DNA of 41,140 bases. Origin: an uncultured Bacteroidales bacterium. Its GTDB lineage: Bacteria; Bacteroidota; Bacteroidia; Bacteroidales; UBA932. Positions within the stretch are counted from its first letter, which is position 1. Every line of letters starts with the position of its first letter. Both the position numbers and the translations under genes were made by a program. The DNA is taken from NCBI GenBank assembly GCA_944322805.1, contig CALUQC010000044.1, forward strand, positions 1 through 41,140, in the 5' to 3' direction. The notes under the pieces are model-generated. The model worked only from the letters and a program-made list of their open reading frames with translations. It ran no database searches and was not told the origin of the DNA. Below, piece after piece: positions 16,901-24,021 of the stretch.

Positions 16901-17015
16901 CAAACTGAACTGTGTAGAGAAGCGGACTTTCGTAAAACTGTACGAAGCGCCGGCGGGACTGTCGGCATACATAGACAGGAAGTCCAACAGGGCCGTGGCA
17001 GGAATCATGAAATGA
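13986..17015 (+). CDS. Receiver-like domains fused to a PEP-synthase-type ATP-binding module
   Basis: The 1009-residue protein begins with a degenerate receiver-like domain (about 25-175) in which the phosphoacceptor Asp is not at the expected place (VICMYND). A second receiver-like domain (about 187-345) keeps the acidic pair in LLVEDS (192-193), a candidate Asp262 in IISDVGF, Ser301/302 and Lys319, but has a ~40-residue basic insert. From about 443 to 821 runs the PPDK/PEP-synthase ATP-grasp region: SLGGKARG, LAVRSSSKLEDS, FAGVYSTY, FGLGKTVVDGG, LLQVRPV. The C-terminal module carries IGPGRWGSSDPWLG and SQGTHFFQNI (His942), possibly a divergent phosphohistidine domain. The PEP-binding TIM barrel is absent, so classical PEP synthase activity is not expected. 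Annotators often call it PEP synthase. Confidence 0.75.
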   Translation: MNTVEPVSLKKLIVTDYRALMSFRVRKILMICSNYDAFILEEDGQIESQIYKEYIELNLSNPPQFLWVTSSAEAEKVMSGDKNVDMVICMYNDKDKEIFNFAKKLKNGTFSADKGIDGDSAPSNNIPFILLTHFSREIHRRLEKQDTSFVDYIFSWNGNAELIVAIVKLFEDLINADNDILKIGVQAILLVEDSVRYYSTYLPELYKLVLKQSSEFLKETLNEKQRKLRKRSRPKILLATNYEDAVNTYRKYRNNMLGIISDVGFVLHKNDPQESEKADAGIDLVKLVKAEDPYMPIILQSSQGDMAKVAAQLGVGFLKKYSKTLIIQLSEYIREEFEFGDFVFRDKDRQEFGRAANLNQLQECIQTIPDDILIYNTSKNMLSKWFFARGLFTLANQFKAVHENHFASTGELRKYVSQQIHDYHALNGRGIIAHFDKNSYGQYIWFARAGEGSLGGKARGLAFLNTLIAKYQLTNRYEGVKISTPRTLVVATDYFDRFIIENDLQFVIDGDISDEEILSEFVSSRLPEDLVEELKVFLQTVETPLAVRSSSKLEDSNYQPFAGVYSTYMIPLTENKDQMLRLLRKAIKSVYASAFFNGSRTYIHTTGNLLSEEKMAVVIQSICGSRHGELYYPMLSGVARSVNFYPIGKEKPEDGVVNIAFGLGKTVVDGGNTLRFIPKYPKKILQLSDMKIALNDTQKSMYALDLRPGAFIISRDDAVNLVKLPVSEALKGYNHPELVASTFSTADNRMVPGLNASGPRIITFDYILKYGRYPLPQVLSDLLAICRKEMMCDIEMEFAMDVIPDSATQECVIKLLQVRPVVDYAEDQDISMEQVIGNMPEIFIRSDNALGSGEISGLGHILYVDPEVFDSARTKDIASEIAELNRELKEMGSSYMLIGPGRWGSSDPWLGIPVLWSNISEARLIVECAIPGFRIEPSQGTHFFQNITSLGVGYLTVDTMSDPQSLNTGFLDKLNCVEKRTFVKLYEAPAGLSAYIDRKSNRAVAGIMK

Positions 17016-17047
17016 CGGCCCGGTGGAATCCAAAACCGGACACCTCG

Positions 17048-17107
17048 AAAAAACGGGTGACCGAAAAACGGAAACATTACGATGAATGCCCCGCTTCCGG
17101 TCACCCG
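17048..17107 (-). terminator. Rho-independent terminator of pfp
   Basis: CGGGTGACCG (17054-17063) and CGGTCACCCG (17098-17107) are a perfect inverted repeat with a 34-base loop. On the minus strand the stem is followed at once by TTTTTT. It lies just after the pfp stop (17132) and between two convergent genes. Confidence 0.7.
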
Positions 17108-17131
17108 CGTATATTCGTATGCAAATGATGC

Positions 17132-18367
17132 CTACCAGTTCAGGATCTTCCTGAAATCGTAGACTGAAGGATCCTCAACGTAAGCCTTTGCAGCCTCGTA
17201 GTCATCCTCGGTGACATAATGCGCTATGTACTTGTAGTAGTTCTGCGCAGTACCGGCATTGATATCCACCACTCTCGGAGGTATCTTTCCGGTTTTCGGA
17301 TCCTGGAGGTCGGCCAAATACAGAGGCGACACGTTGCCGTTGGCATCCACGTACACCATGCAGCCCGTCTTGCCTTCGCTGTAAAGCTGGTAAACGCCCA
17401 TGGCGAGTTCCGTGCAGTAGGTAAGGTCGTAAGCCACAGGATCCTGGCAGCGGACATCATATCCGATTTCCACGGGACGGGTCTTTACTTTCAGCCCGAT
17501 TTTCTTAAGTTCCTTTTCAAGCAGATCGTTGAAAAGCACTGCCTTGGAAATTTTCCCGAGCTCAGGATGGCCATGCTCGTCATAAGTGAAGTGGATACCG
17601 GCTTCCGCAGCTTCCTTTGCCACACCCTCATCGTGGAAAAGGCCTTCGGCCGCTACGACAGTACCGTAGTTGACGCCCATGATCTTCCTCTTTATGATGG
17701 AAGAAATGGTCAGCCTGATGATCTTGTCCAGGCAGATGTCGGTCTTGTCGAACATCTCCGGGATAATGGTCATAGGGCAATGCGTAGCCTCACCGATACC
17801 GAGGGCGAGACTGCCGCAGGTGCGGCCCATGGCGGAAATCAGGAGCCAGTTGCCGGAAGTCCGTGCGTCTTCGTAAATGGTCCTTGCGATATGCGCACCC
17901 TCGTTCTTGGCCGAATTGTAGCCGAATGTCGGCGTGTTGTTCGGAAGTGGAAGGTCGTTGTCGATTGTCTTCGGACAATGTATGTTCGCGATATGATAGT
18001 TCTTGGCAGCAAGGAATTTGGAAATCCTGTTTGCAGTGGACGCCGTATCGTCTCCCCCGATGGTCACAAGCAGCTTGATGTTGTTGTCCTTGAAAAGGTC
18101 GAGATTGAAGTTCTCTTCGAAATCCTTGTCGGTAGGTTTGAAACGGCTCATTTCGAGATAAGATCCGCCCCTGTTGAAATACCTGTCAGCCTTGAAGAAA
18201 TCCAGATCCTCGGTCCGCGCGTTCTTGCTGAAAAGACCGGAATAGCCCCCATGAAGGCCGATAACCCTGAATCCCTTGGACAAGAATGTCTTGGCCACGC
18301 TCATGGAAACCGAATTCATTCCCGGGGCAGGACCGCCGCCGCAGAGGATAATTACTGCATCTTTCAT
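17132..18367 (-). CDS. pfp: PPi-dependent 6-phosphofructokinase
   Basis: The enzyme converts fructose 6-phosphate and pyrophosphate to fructose 1,6-bisphosphate, reversibly. Two signatures point to PPi rather than ATP as donor: GGDDTAS (ATP enzymes have GGDGS) and PKTIDND (ATP enzymes have Gly for the Lys). ILCGGGPAPGMN at the start and MGRTCGSLAL are the usual phosphate-loop and sugar-binding segments. The length is 411 residues from ATG 18367, which has AGGAG at a good distance upstream, one of the few clear Shine-Dalgarno sites here. The frame extends 28 codons further without family similarity. A terminator follows, and a structured RNA candidate lies upstream on the same strand. Confidence 0.92.
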   Translation of the reverse strand: MKDAVIILCGGGPAPGMNSVSMSVAKTFLSKGFRVIGLHGGYSGLFSKNARTEDLDFFKADRYFNRGGSYLEMSRFKPTDKDFEENFNLDLFKDNNIKLLVTIGGDDTASTANRISKFLAAKNYHIANIHCPKTIDNDLPLPNNTPTFGYNSAKNEGAHIARTIYEDARTSGNWLLISAMGRTCGSLALGIGEATHCPMTIIPEMFDKTDICLDKIIRLTISSIIKRKIMGVNYGTVVAAEGLFHDEGVAKEAAEAGIHFTYDEHGHPELGKISKAVLFNDLLEKELKKIGLKVKTRPVEIGYDVRCQDPVAYDLTYCTELAMGVYQLYSEGKTGCMVYVDANGNVSPLYLADLQDPKTGKIPPRVVDINAGTAQNYYKYIAHYVTEDDYEAAKAYVEDPSVYDFRKILNW

Positions 18368-18455
18368 AATTTTACTCCTTAATACTTTTATAATATATAA
18401 TAATAACTGTCCGAATCCCGTAACAGCACCCCAGTACCATCCGCATCTCATCCTG

Positions 18456-18578
18456 CCGGGGCGTCAGAACGGGTGCAATGCAAGGCATCATGGGTGAGGA
18501 CAAGGGAGTTTACCTGCGTAAATGACCGAAGTCCGAATCCAGTGACAACGCCGCAGTGCACCCGTTCTCACGCCCCGG
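18456..18578 (-). ncRNA. Rod-like structured RNA, 6S RNA-like candidate
   Basis: Two 22-base arms (18578-18557 and 18477-18456) pair with one G-G mismatch, and pairing continues inward through TGC/GCA and GGC/GCC, giving a ~30-bp closing stem. The centre of about 63 bases holds two small hairpins: GAC-TTCG-GTC, and TTTAC/GTAAA around a four-base loop. It also holds an alternative long-range GGAC/GTCC pairing. A TAATTTTG box ends five bases before the stem, so transcription should begin almost exactly at its 5' end. A closing stem, open centre and apical hairpin recall 6S RNA, including the Bacteroidales-1 type. A pfp leader element is the main alternative, as pfp starts 89 bases downstream. 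No U-run terminator follows. Confidence 0.55.
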
Positions 18579-18582
18579 GGTG

Positions 18583-18590
18583 CAAAATTA
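18583..18590 (-). promoter_or_regulatory. -7 box of the structured RNA
   Basis: The minus strand reads TAATTTTG, an exact TAnnTTTG match placed right before the long stem at 18578. The -33 region is not clear. Confidence 0.55.
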
Positions 18591-18622
18591 TCCAAAATTC
18601 CCAAATAACCACGAAAAAATCG

Positions 18623-18630
18623 TATTTTTG
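18623..18630 (+). promoter_or_regulatory. -7 box of the ligA operon
   Basis: TATTTTTG matches TAnnTTTG, 32 bases before the GTG start of ligA. No TTG is seen at the usual spacing. Confidence 0.55.
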
Positions 18631-18662
18631 TAACTTATATCGAATTTAACTGACGACTGACA

Positions 18663-20807
18663 GTGGAAATCGGAGAAGTAAAAAAAAGAATAGAGGAACT
18701 GAGGGCTGAAATAGCGGAGAACAACAGACGCTATTATGTGGAAAATGCGCCTGTTATAAGCGATTACGATTTCGACATGATGATGGATGAGCTTATGGAA
18801 CTGGAAAAGGCCCATCCTGAATTTCTGACAAAGGACTCGCCTACTCAGAAAGTCGGAAGCGACTTGAAAAAGGAATTCGTGCAGTATCCGCACAAATATC
18901 CGATGCTTTCATTGGGGAACACGTACAATATCGAAGAAGTGGAAGCCTTTGCGGAACGTGCGGAAAAAAGTCTCGGAAAAACCTTTACGTTCTGCTGTGA
19001 ACTGAAATTCGACGGGACCGCGATATGCCTTACATACAGGAACGGGAAGCTGTTCAGGGCGCTGACCAGGGGGGACGGCACGGTAGGAGATGACGTTACG
19101 GACAATGTGCGGCACATTTCGAATATCCCGCAGGTGCTGAAAGGCGGCGGATATCCGGAGGAATTCGAAATCAGAGGGGAAATATACATGCCGTACAAGG
19201 CTTTCGACAGGCTGAACGAAGAACGGACGAGGAATGAGGACCAGCCGTTCGCAAATCCGAGGAATGCGGCGTCCGGCTCTCTCAAGCTCATAAATCCGAA
19301 GGAAGTATCGCATCGCGGGCTGGAATGCACGTTATACCATGTACTCGGTGAAAACCTTCCGTTCCTGACACACGACCAGGCACTGGAATCCGCCGCCGCA
19401 TGGGGGCTGCCCGTTTCGGACAAAAGGAAAATATGCCGGGACATCGGGGAAATCGAAGCGTTCATAAGTTTCTGGGACACGGAAAGAAAGGCGCTACCGT
19501 TCGCGACCGACGGCATTGTCATCAAGATAAACGAACTGGCCTGCCAGAAGGAATTAGGATATACCGCAAAATTCCCACGCTGGGCGGTAGCCTACAAATT
19601 CAAGGCGGAACAGGCCCTGACAAAGGTGAAATCGATAGACTACCAGGTCGGAAGGACGGGTGCGGTCACCCCTGTGGCCAATCTCGAGCCGGTACTTCTT
19701 TCGGGGACCACGGTCAGGCGTGCCACCCTCCACAATGCCGGACAGATGCACATTCTCGACATACGCATCGGCGACTATGTATATGTGGAAAAGGGAGGGG
19801 AAATCATCCCTAAAATCACCGGAGTCGAGATGGAGAAAAGGATGCCCGGGGCTAAGGTCCCGGAGTTTCCGAAATATTGCCCTGACTGCGGCACCATGCT
19901 CGTCAGGGATGAAGGGGAAGCCAGGTTTTTCTGCCCCAATTCGGACGGCTGCCCTACCCAGATCAAGGGCAAGCTCGTGCATTTCATCAGCCGGAAAGCC
20001 ATGAACGTCATAGCCGGGGACGCAACCATTGAACAGCTGTTCAACCTCGGTTTCGTCCGCAGGCCGTCGGACTTCTACAGTCTCACGAAAGAGCAGCTCC
20101 TCCGGCTCGAAGGCTGGAAAGACAGGGCGGCGCAGCGTTTCATAGACAGCATCGAAGCCTCGAAGAAAACGGCTTTCGACCACGTGCTGTTCGCGCTCGG
20201 CATAAGATATGTCGGAGAGACCACGGCCAAATCCCTCGCACGGCATTTCATGAATATCGACGCGCTGATGGCGGCGGACAGGGAGACGCTGCTTTCGGTG
20301 GACGACATCGGAGAGGTAATAGCGGACAGCATCATCGACTACTTTTCAGACCCCGGGCACAGGGAGGAAATAGAGAGGCTGAAAGCGGCCGGACTCGAAT
20401 TCTCTCTTGAAGAAAAATCCGGTCCGAAATCGGAGGCGCTAAAGGATAACATAATTGTTATCTCCGGGAACTTTAGTGTTTCCCGTGATGAAATAAAAGA
20501 ACTTATATCGCAGCATGGGGGCAAGAACAGTTCTTCCGTCAGCGGAAAGACCACATACCTCCTCGCCGGAGAAAAGCCGGGACCGGAAAAGCTGAAAAAG
20601 GCGGAAAGCCTCGGCATACCTGTCATAGACGAGGCGGAATTCAGGCGGATGATTGAAGGGAATACGGAATCCCCGGCAGCAGACGCCGGCCCTTCACACG
20701 AAAAAGCAGACGCCGGCCCTTCACGCGAAAAAACAGGAGCAGGTCCTTCGAACGAAGATATTGCCGGAAGCGGCTCTGCGGCACCTGTCCAGTTGACATT
20801 ATTTTAA
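18663..20807 (+). CDS. ligA: NAD+-dependent DNA ligase LigA
   Basis: LigA seals nicks in replication and repair. The 714-residue protein starts with GTG. It shows the NAD-binding Ia domain (NRRYYVENAPVISDYDFD), the adenylation lysine Lys115 in CELKFDG, and the nucleotidyltransferase motifs GEIYMP, TDGIVIKIN and AVAYKF. Next come an OB domain, a zinc finger (Cys406, Cys409, Cys424, Cys430), helix-hairpin-helix repeats (FALGIRYVGETTAKSLA) and a BRCT domain (about 592-668). A ~46-residue tail then follows, with three 9-residue repeats of the type ADAGPSxEK (673-699). It ends exactly in QLTLF, which resembles the sliding-clamp-binding pentapeptide. The usual GLG of the first hairpin is replaced (MNVIAGDATIEQLF). 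It heads a six-gene operon. Confidence 0.97.
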   Translation: MEIGEVKKRIEELRAEIAENNRRYYVENAPVISDYDFDMMMDELMELEKAHPEFLTKDSPTQKVGSDLKKEFVQYPHKYPMLSLGNTYNIEEVEAFAERAEKSLGKTFTFCCELKFDGTAICLTYRNGKLFRALTRGDGTVGDDVTDNVRHISNIPQVLKGGGYPEEFEIRGEIYMPYKAFDRLNEERTRNEDQPFANPRNAASGSLKLINPKEVSHRGLECTLYHVLGENLPFLTHDQALESAAAWGLPVSDKRKICRDIGEIEAFISFWDTERKALPFATDGIVIKINELACQKELGYTAKFPRWAVAYKFKAEQALTKVKSIDYQVGRTGAVTPVANLEPVLLSGTTVRRATLHNAGQMHILDIRIGDYVYVEKGGEIIPKITGVEMEKRMPGAKVPEFPKYCPDCGTMLVRDEGEARFFCPNSDGCPTQIKGKLVHFISRKAMNVIAGDATIEQLFNLGFVRRPSDFYSLTKEQLLRLEGWKDRAAQRFIDSIEASKKTAFDHVLFALGIRYVGETTAKSLARHFMNIDALMAADRETLLSVDDIGEVIADSIIDYFSDPGHREEIERLKAAGLEFSLEEKSGPKSEALKDNIIVISGNFSVSRDEIKELISQHGGKNSSSVSGKTTYLLAGEKPGPEKLKKAESLGIPVIDEAEFRRMIEGNTESPAADAGPSHEKADAGPSREKTGAGPSNEDIAGSGSAAPVQLTLF
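20679..20759 (+). repeat. 27-bp tandem repeat in the ligA 3' end
   Basis: Three in-frame units of 27 bases encode ADAGPSHEK, ADAGPSREK and TGAGPSNED. The first two are nearly identical at DNA level and the third is diverged. They lengthen the linker before the C-terminal QLTLF. Confidence 0.85.
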
Positions 20808-20819
20808 GACGCGCCGCAG

Positions 20820-21743
20820 ATGAAAAGACCGGGAAACATAATAGGCAGGCTGAAACGCTTCATTTCCGAAGATATCTGGAATCTGGATATCGGTGAGTTT
20901 TCGCGTGCGAAAGCCAGGTCCATCAAGTACATGAAAGTCCTCATAATCACCATCAAGACTTTTTCGGCTGAAAGGATAGGCTTCCAGGCTACGGCCCTCA
21001 GTTTTTTCGGTACGATGTCCGTGGTGCCTTTCATTGCCGTCGTATTCGCCATCACCGGAGGTCTCGGACTGGCAGACAAGCTCGAGACCCTGATGTATTC
21101 TTATTTCGAAAATTCCCAGGAAACCATAAACATGGTCCTCGGATTTGCGAACAACATCATCAAGACCGCCCAGTCCAGTGCAATGGGGCTGATCAGCGCG
21201 CTGCTTTTCGTATGGCTCGTGTTCTGGATGATGATTTCGGTGGAAAGGGTTTTCAACAATGTCTGGAGAGTGCGAAAGGCCAGGAATATCTTCAAGAGGA
21301 TTTCATTTTACATCGCAATCCTCCTGATTTCCCCTTTCGTGATCTTCCTGTTCTTCTCAGGCTCCATGGTCTACAGCAACATGCTCAAGGGCATAGGCAT
21401 CGACCTGGAATATTTCGAATCCATCGCCTCCATCCTGGCATGGATACTGTTTTACATAGTGGCCGCCCTGACCTTTTCGGCGATGTACAAATTCATCCCC
21501 AACCACAAGGTCATGTATTCGAGCGCCCTGCGCGCCGCATCGGTTTCCGCCCTGGCCTTCACGCTGCTCCAGTATCTTTACCTCGAGACGCAGCTGTTCG
21601 TCACAAGGCTGAATACCGTTTACGGCGCCGTGGCTGCGATTCCCCTCTTCATGTTCTGGATGAACATCGGATGGTTCATAATCCTGTTCGGTGCGGAACT
21701 TTCCTATGCCTATCAGAACGTGGACAACTACAACATTGAATAA
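20820..21743 (+). CDS. YihY/BrkB-family inner-membrane protein
   Basis: The 307-residue protein has the YihY (UPF0761) pattern. A short cytosolic N-terminus leads to the conserved ERIGFQATALSFFGTMSVVPF segment. About six membrane helices follow, and a conserved C-terminal FMFWMNIGWFIILFGAELSYAY stretch ends the fold. The family was once called ribonuclease BN, which is now regarded as wrong; transport or membrane roles are proposed but not settled. It begins 12 bases after ligA and ends 11 bases before rsh, so co-transcription is likely. Confidence 0.88.
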   Translation: MKRPGNIIGRLKRFISEDIWNLDIGEFSRAKARSIKYMKVLIITIKTFSAERIGFQATALSFFGTMSVVPFIAVVFAITGGLGLADKLETLMYSYFENSQETINMVLGFANNIIKTAQSSAMGLISALLFVWLVFWMMISVERVFNNVWRVRKARNIFKRISFYIAILLISPFVIFLFFSGSMVYSNMLKGIGIDLEYFESIASILAWILFYIVAALTFSAMYKFIPNHKVMYSSALRAASVSALAFTLLQYLYLETQLFVTRLNTVYGAVAAIPLFMFWMNIGWFIILFGAELSYAYQNVDNYNIE

Positions 21744-21754
21744 AAGGAGACAAT

Positions 21755-23980
21755 ATGCCTGTATCTGAATTTACAAAAGAAGACTTCGATGTCATCGCAC
21801 GCGACTATGCGGATCTCAAGGAGGCTGCCAGGAAACGATGCGCCAACCAGCAGGAACTGGATGTGGTGCAGAAAGCCTTCGACTTCGCGAATGAAGCCCA
21901 CAAGGGGGTCAGGCGCAGATCCGGAGAGCCGTATATCCTGCATCCCATAGCTGTCGCGAAAATCGTTGTCAGCAACATAGGTTTAGGCTACAAGTCCATA
22001 GCGGCCGCCCTGCTGCACGATGTCGTGGAGGACACGGAATATACCGTGGAAGACATCTCGAATCTGTTCGGAGAAAAAATAGCCTCGCTCGTGGAAGGCC
22101 TGACCAAAATCAAGACCGTGCTCGACAATGAGGACAAGGCCGAGAAAAAGAGCCTGCAGGCGGAGAATTTCAAAAGAATACTGCTGACCCTGAACGACGA
22201 TATACGCGTGGTCCTGATAAAACTTGCAGACAGGTTGCACAACTGCCGGACCATCGAATTCATGCCTGAATACAAAAGGGACAAGATATTGTCGGAGACG
22301 ATGTTCATCTTCATCCCGCTCGCCCACAGGCTCGGCCTCTATGAAGTCAAGTCCGAAATGGAAGACATATGGCTGCGGTACAAGGAGCCGGAAGCATTCA
22401 ACGAAATCACCGAAAAGATAAACCGCAACATCTCCGACAAGGAAAAGGAGATAGACGAGTTCATAAAGCCGATAGACGAAGCTCTGCGCAGGGCCGGCTT
22501 CGACTTTGAAATAAAGAAGAGGGTCAAGACCCCCTATTCCATCTGGCACAAGATCGTGACAAAGGGCATCACGTTCGAACAGATTTACGACCTGTACGCC
22601 GTCCGTATCATTTTCAACCCGGGACAGGCATGCAGCAAGGACATGGAAAGGGACCAGTGCTACCACGTGTTTTCAATCATCACGGGCATATACAAATACA
22701 AGAGCGACAGGATCAGGGACTGGGTAAAGCATCCCAAGAACAACGGCTATGAAGCCCTGCACTGCACGGTAATGAGCCATTCCGGCATCTGGATAGAAGT
22801 GCAGATCAGGACCCTGAGGATGAACGACATCGCGGAAAAGGGCATAGCCGCGCACTGGGCATACAAGAAAGACGGATTCGTGAGCGAGAATGAAAGCGAG
22901 ATGGACAAATGGATCAGCAAGGTCAAGGAAATCATCGTGAATCCCGACGTGAACGCGCTCGAACTCCTGGACATCATCCACAACGACCTGACCACTACCG
23001 ACATACTCGTGTTTACACCGAAAGGGGAACAGAAAAGCATACAGAAAGGGGCGACCGCCCTCGATTTCGCATATCTGATTCATACCGAAATCGGAAACAA
23101 GGCCATAGCGGCAAAGGTGAACATGAAATTAGTGCCGCTGACATACGTGCTGAAATCCGGAGATCAGGTAGAAATCATCACTGCGGAAAATGAAAAGCCA
23201 AAGCGGGCGTGGCTTCAGTTTCTCGTGACGAGAAAGGCCCGGAACATCGTAGTCGACTATTTCAAGGGGGAACGGCAGGAAAGCATCCGCGTGGGTAAAA
23301 GCATGCTCGAAGAGCAGCTCGGAGCCCTCGGATTCAAGATGACGGACAAGGTCCTCGCCAGGCTTCTCGACGGATACGAGATATTCGAAGGAGACAAGGA
23401 TGAACTTTTCTTCCGGATAGGTGCGGGTATCCTCAAACTGGGAAATCTGGAGCAGATAATTAGGAAGGAGGACGACAAGCAGGGCAAATGGACCTTCCCG
23501 TGGTTCAAGAGCAGGGACAAGAAAGATGACAGGTACGTAATCAACGACAAGTCCGACGGCGTGCACAAGTACGTCATCGCAAACTGCTGCAACCCTATCC
23601 CGGGCGACCCGGTAGTAGGCTTCCTCGCCTCCGACGGCACCATAACGGTGCACAAGAAATCGTGCAATGTGGCCAACAGCATTGCGGCCAAGCACGGGGA
23701 CCGCATAGTCAAGACCCAGTGGGAGCAGGAGACAGACCAGTCGTTCCTTGTCAGGCTTTCCCTCAAGGGATACGACAGGATAGGCATCATAAACGAGATT
23801 TCACGCTATATTTCCTTGGTAATGAACGTAAACATGAGACGCATATACCTGAATACGGAAGATGAAGTCTTCGACGGATACATAGACCTTTATGTCCATG
23901 ACAAGGATGATCTGGAGAGGCTCATCAAACGTCTGAACAAAATAGAAGGCGTACAGAGCGTGGTACGGACCGACTTGTAG
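21755..23980 (+). CDS. Bifunctional (p)ppGpp synthetase/hydrolase (RSH, RelA/SpoT family)
   Basis: The enzyme makes and breaks the alarmone (p)ppGpp. The 741-residue protein has the full long-RSH layout. The hydrolase domain is intact, with His63 in ILHP and His88-Asp89 in LLHDVVEDT. The synthetase domain (about 245-365) has RVKTPYSIWHKI, YDLYAVRIIF and GYEALHC. A TGS domain (about 418-478) follows, then a zinc-finger-like region with Cys611-Cys612 and Cys637, and a C-terminal ACT domain (665-741, DRIGIINEISRYI). Both catalytic halves look active, as in SpoT or Rel rather than RelA. It sits inside the ligA operon. Confidence 0.95.
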   Translation: MPVSEFTKEDFDVIARDYADLKEAARKRCANQQELDVVQKAFDFANEAHKGVRRRSGEPYILHPIAVAKIVVSNIGLGYKSIAAALLHDVVEDTEYTVEDISNLFGEKIASLVEGLTKIKTVLDNEDKAEKKSLQAENFKRILLTLNDDIRVVLIKLADRLHNCRTIEFMPEYKRDKILSETMFIFIPLAHRLGLYEVKSEMEDIWLRYKEPEAFNEITEKINRNISDKEKEIDEFIKPIDEALRRAGFDFEIKKRVKTPYSIWHKIVTKGITFEQIYDLYAVRIIFNPGQACSKDMERDQCYHVFSIITGIYKYKSDRIRDWVKHPKNNGYEALHCTVMSHSGIWIEVQIRTLRMNDIAEKGIAAHWAYKKDGFVSENESEMDKWISKVKEIIVNPDVNALELLDIIHNDLTTTDILVFTPKGEQKSIQKGATALDFAYLIHTEIGNKAIAAKVNMKLVPLTYVLKSGDQVEIITAENEKPKRAWLQFLVTRKARNIVVDYFKGERQESIRVGKSMLEEQLGALGFKMTDKVLARLLDGYEIFEGDKDELFFRIGAGILKLGNLEQIIRKEDDKQGKWTFPWFKSRDKKDDRYVINDKSDGVHKYVIANCCNPIPGDPVVGFLASDGTITVHKKSCNVANSIAAKHGDRIVKTQWEQETDQSFLVRLSLKGYDRIGIINEISRYISLVMNVNMRRIYLNTEDEVFDGYIDLYVHDKDDLERLIKRLNKIEGVQSVVRTDL

Positions 23981-24021
23981 CGGCAAGCGGATATTTATGA
24001 AACTTCAACAAGCATAAGAGA

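Noticed and set aside
13986..17015. Annotation as ordinary phosphoenolpyruvate synthase
   Set aside because: The PEP/pyruvate TIM barrel is missing and the classical phosphohistidine motif is not found, so the standard activity cannot be claimed.
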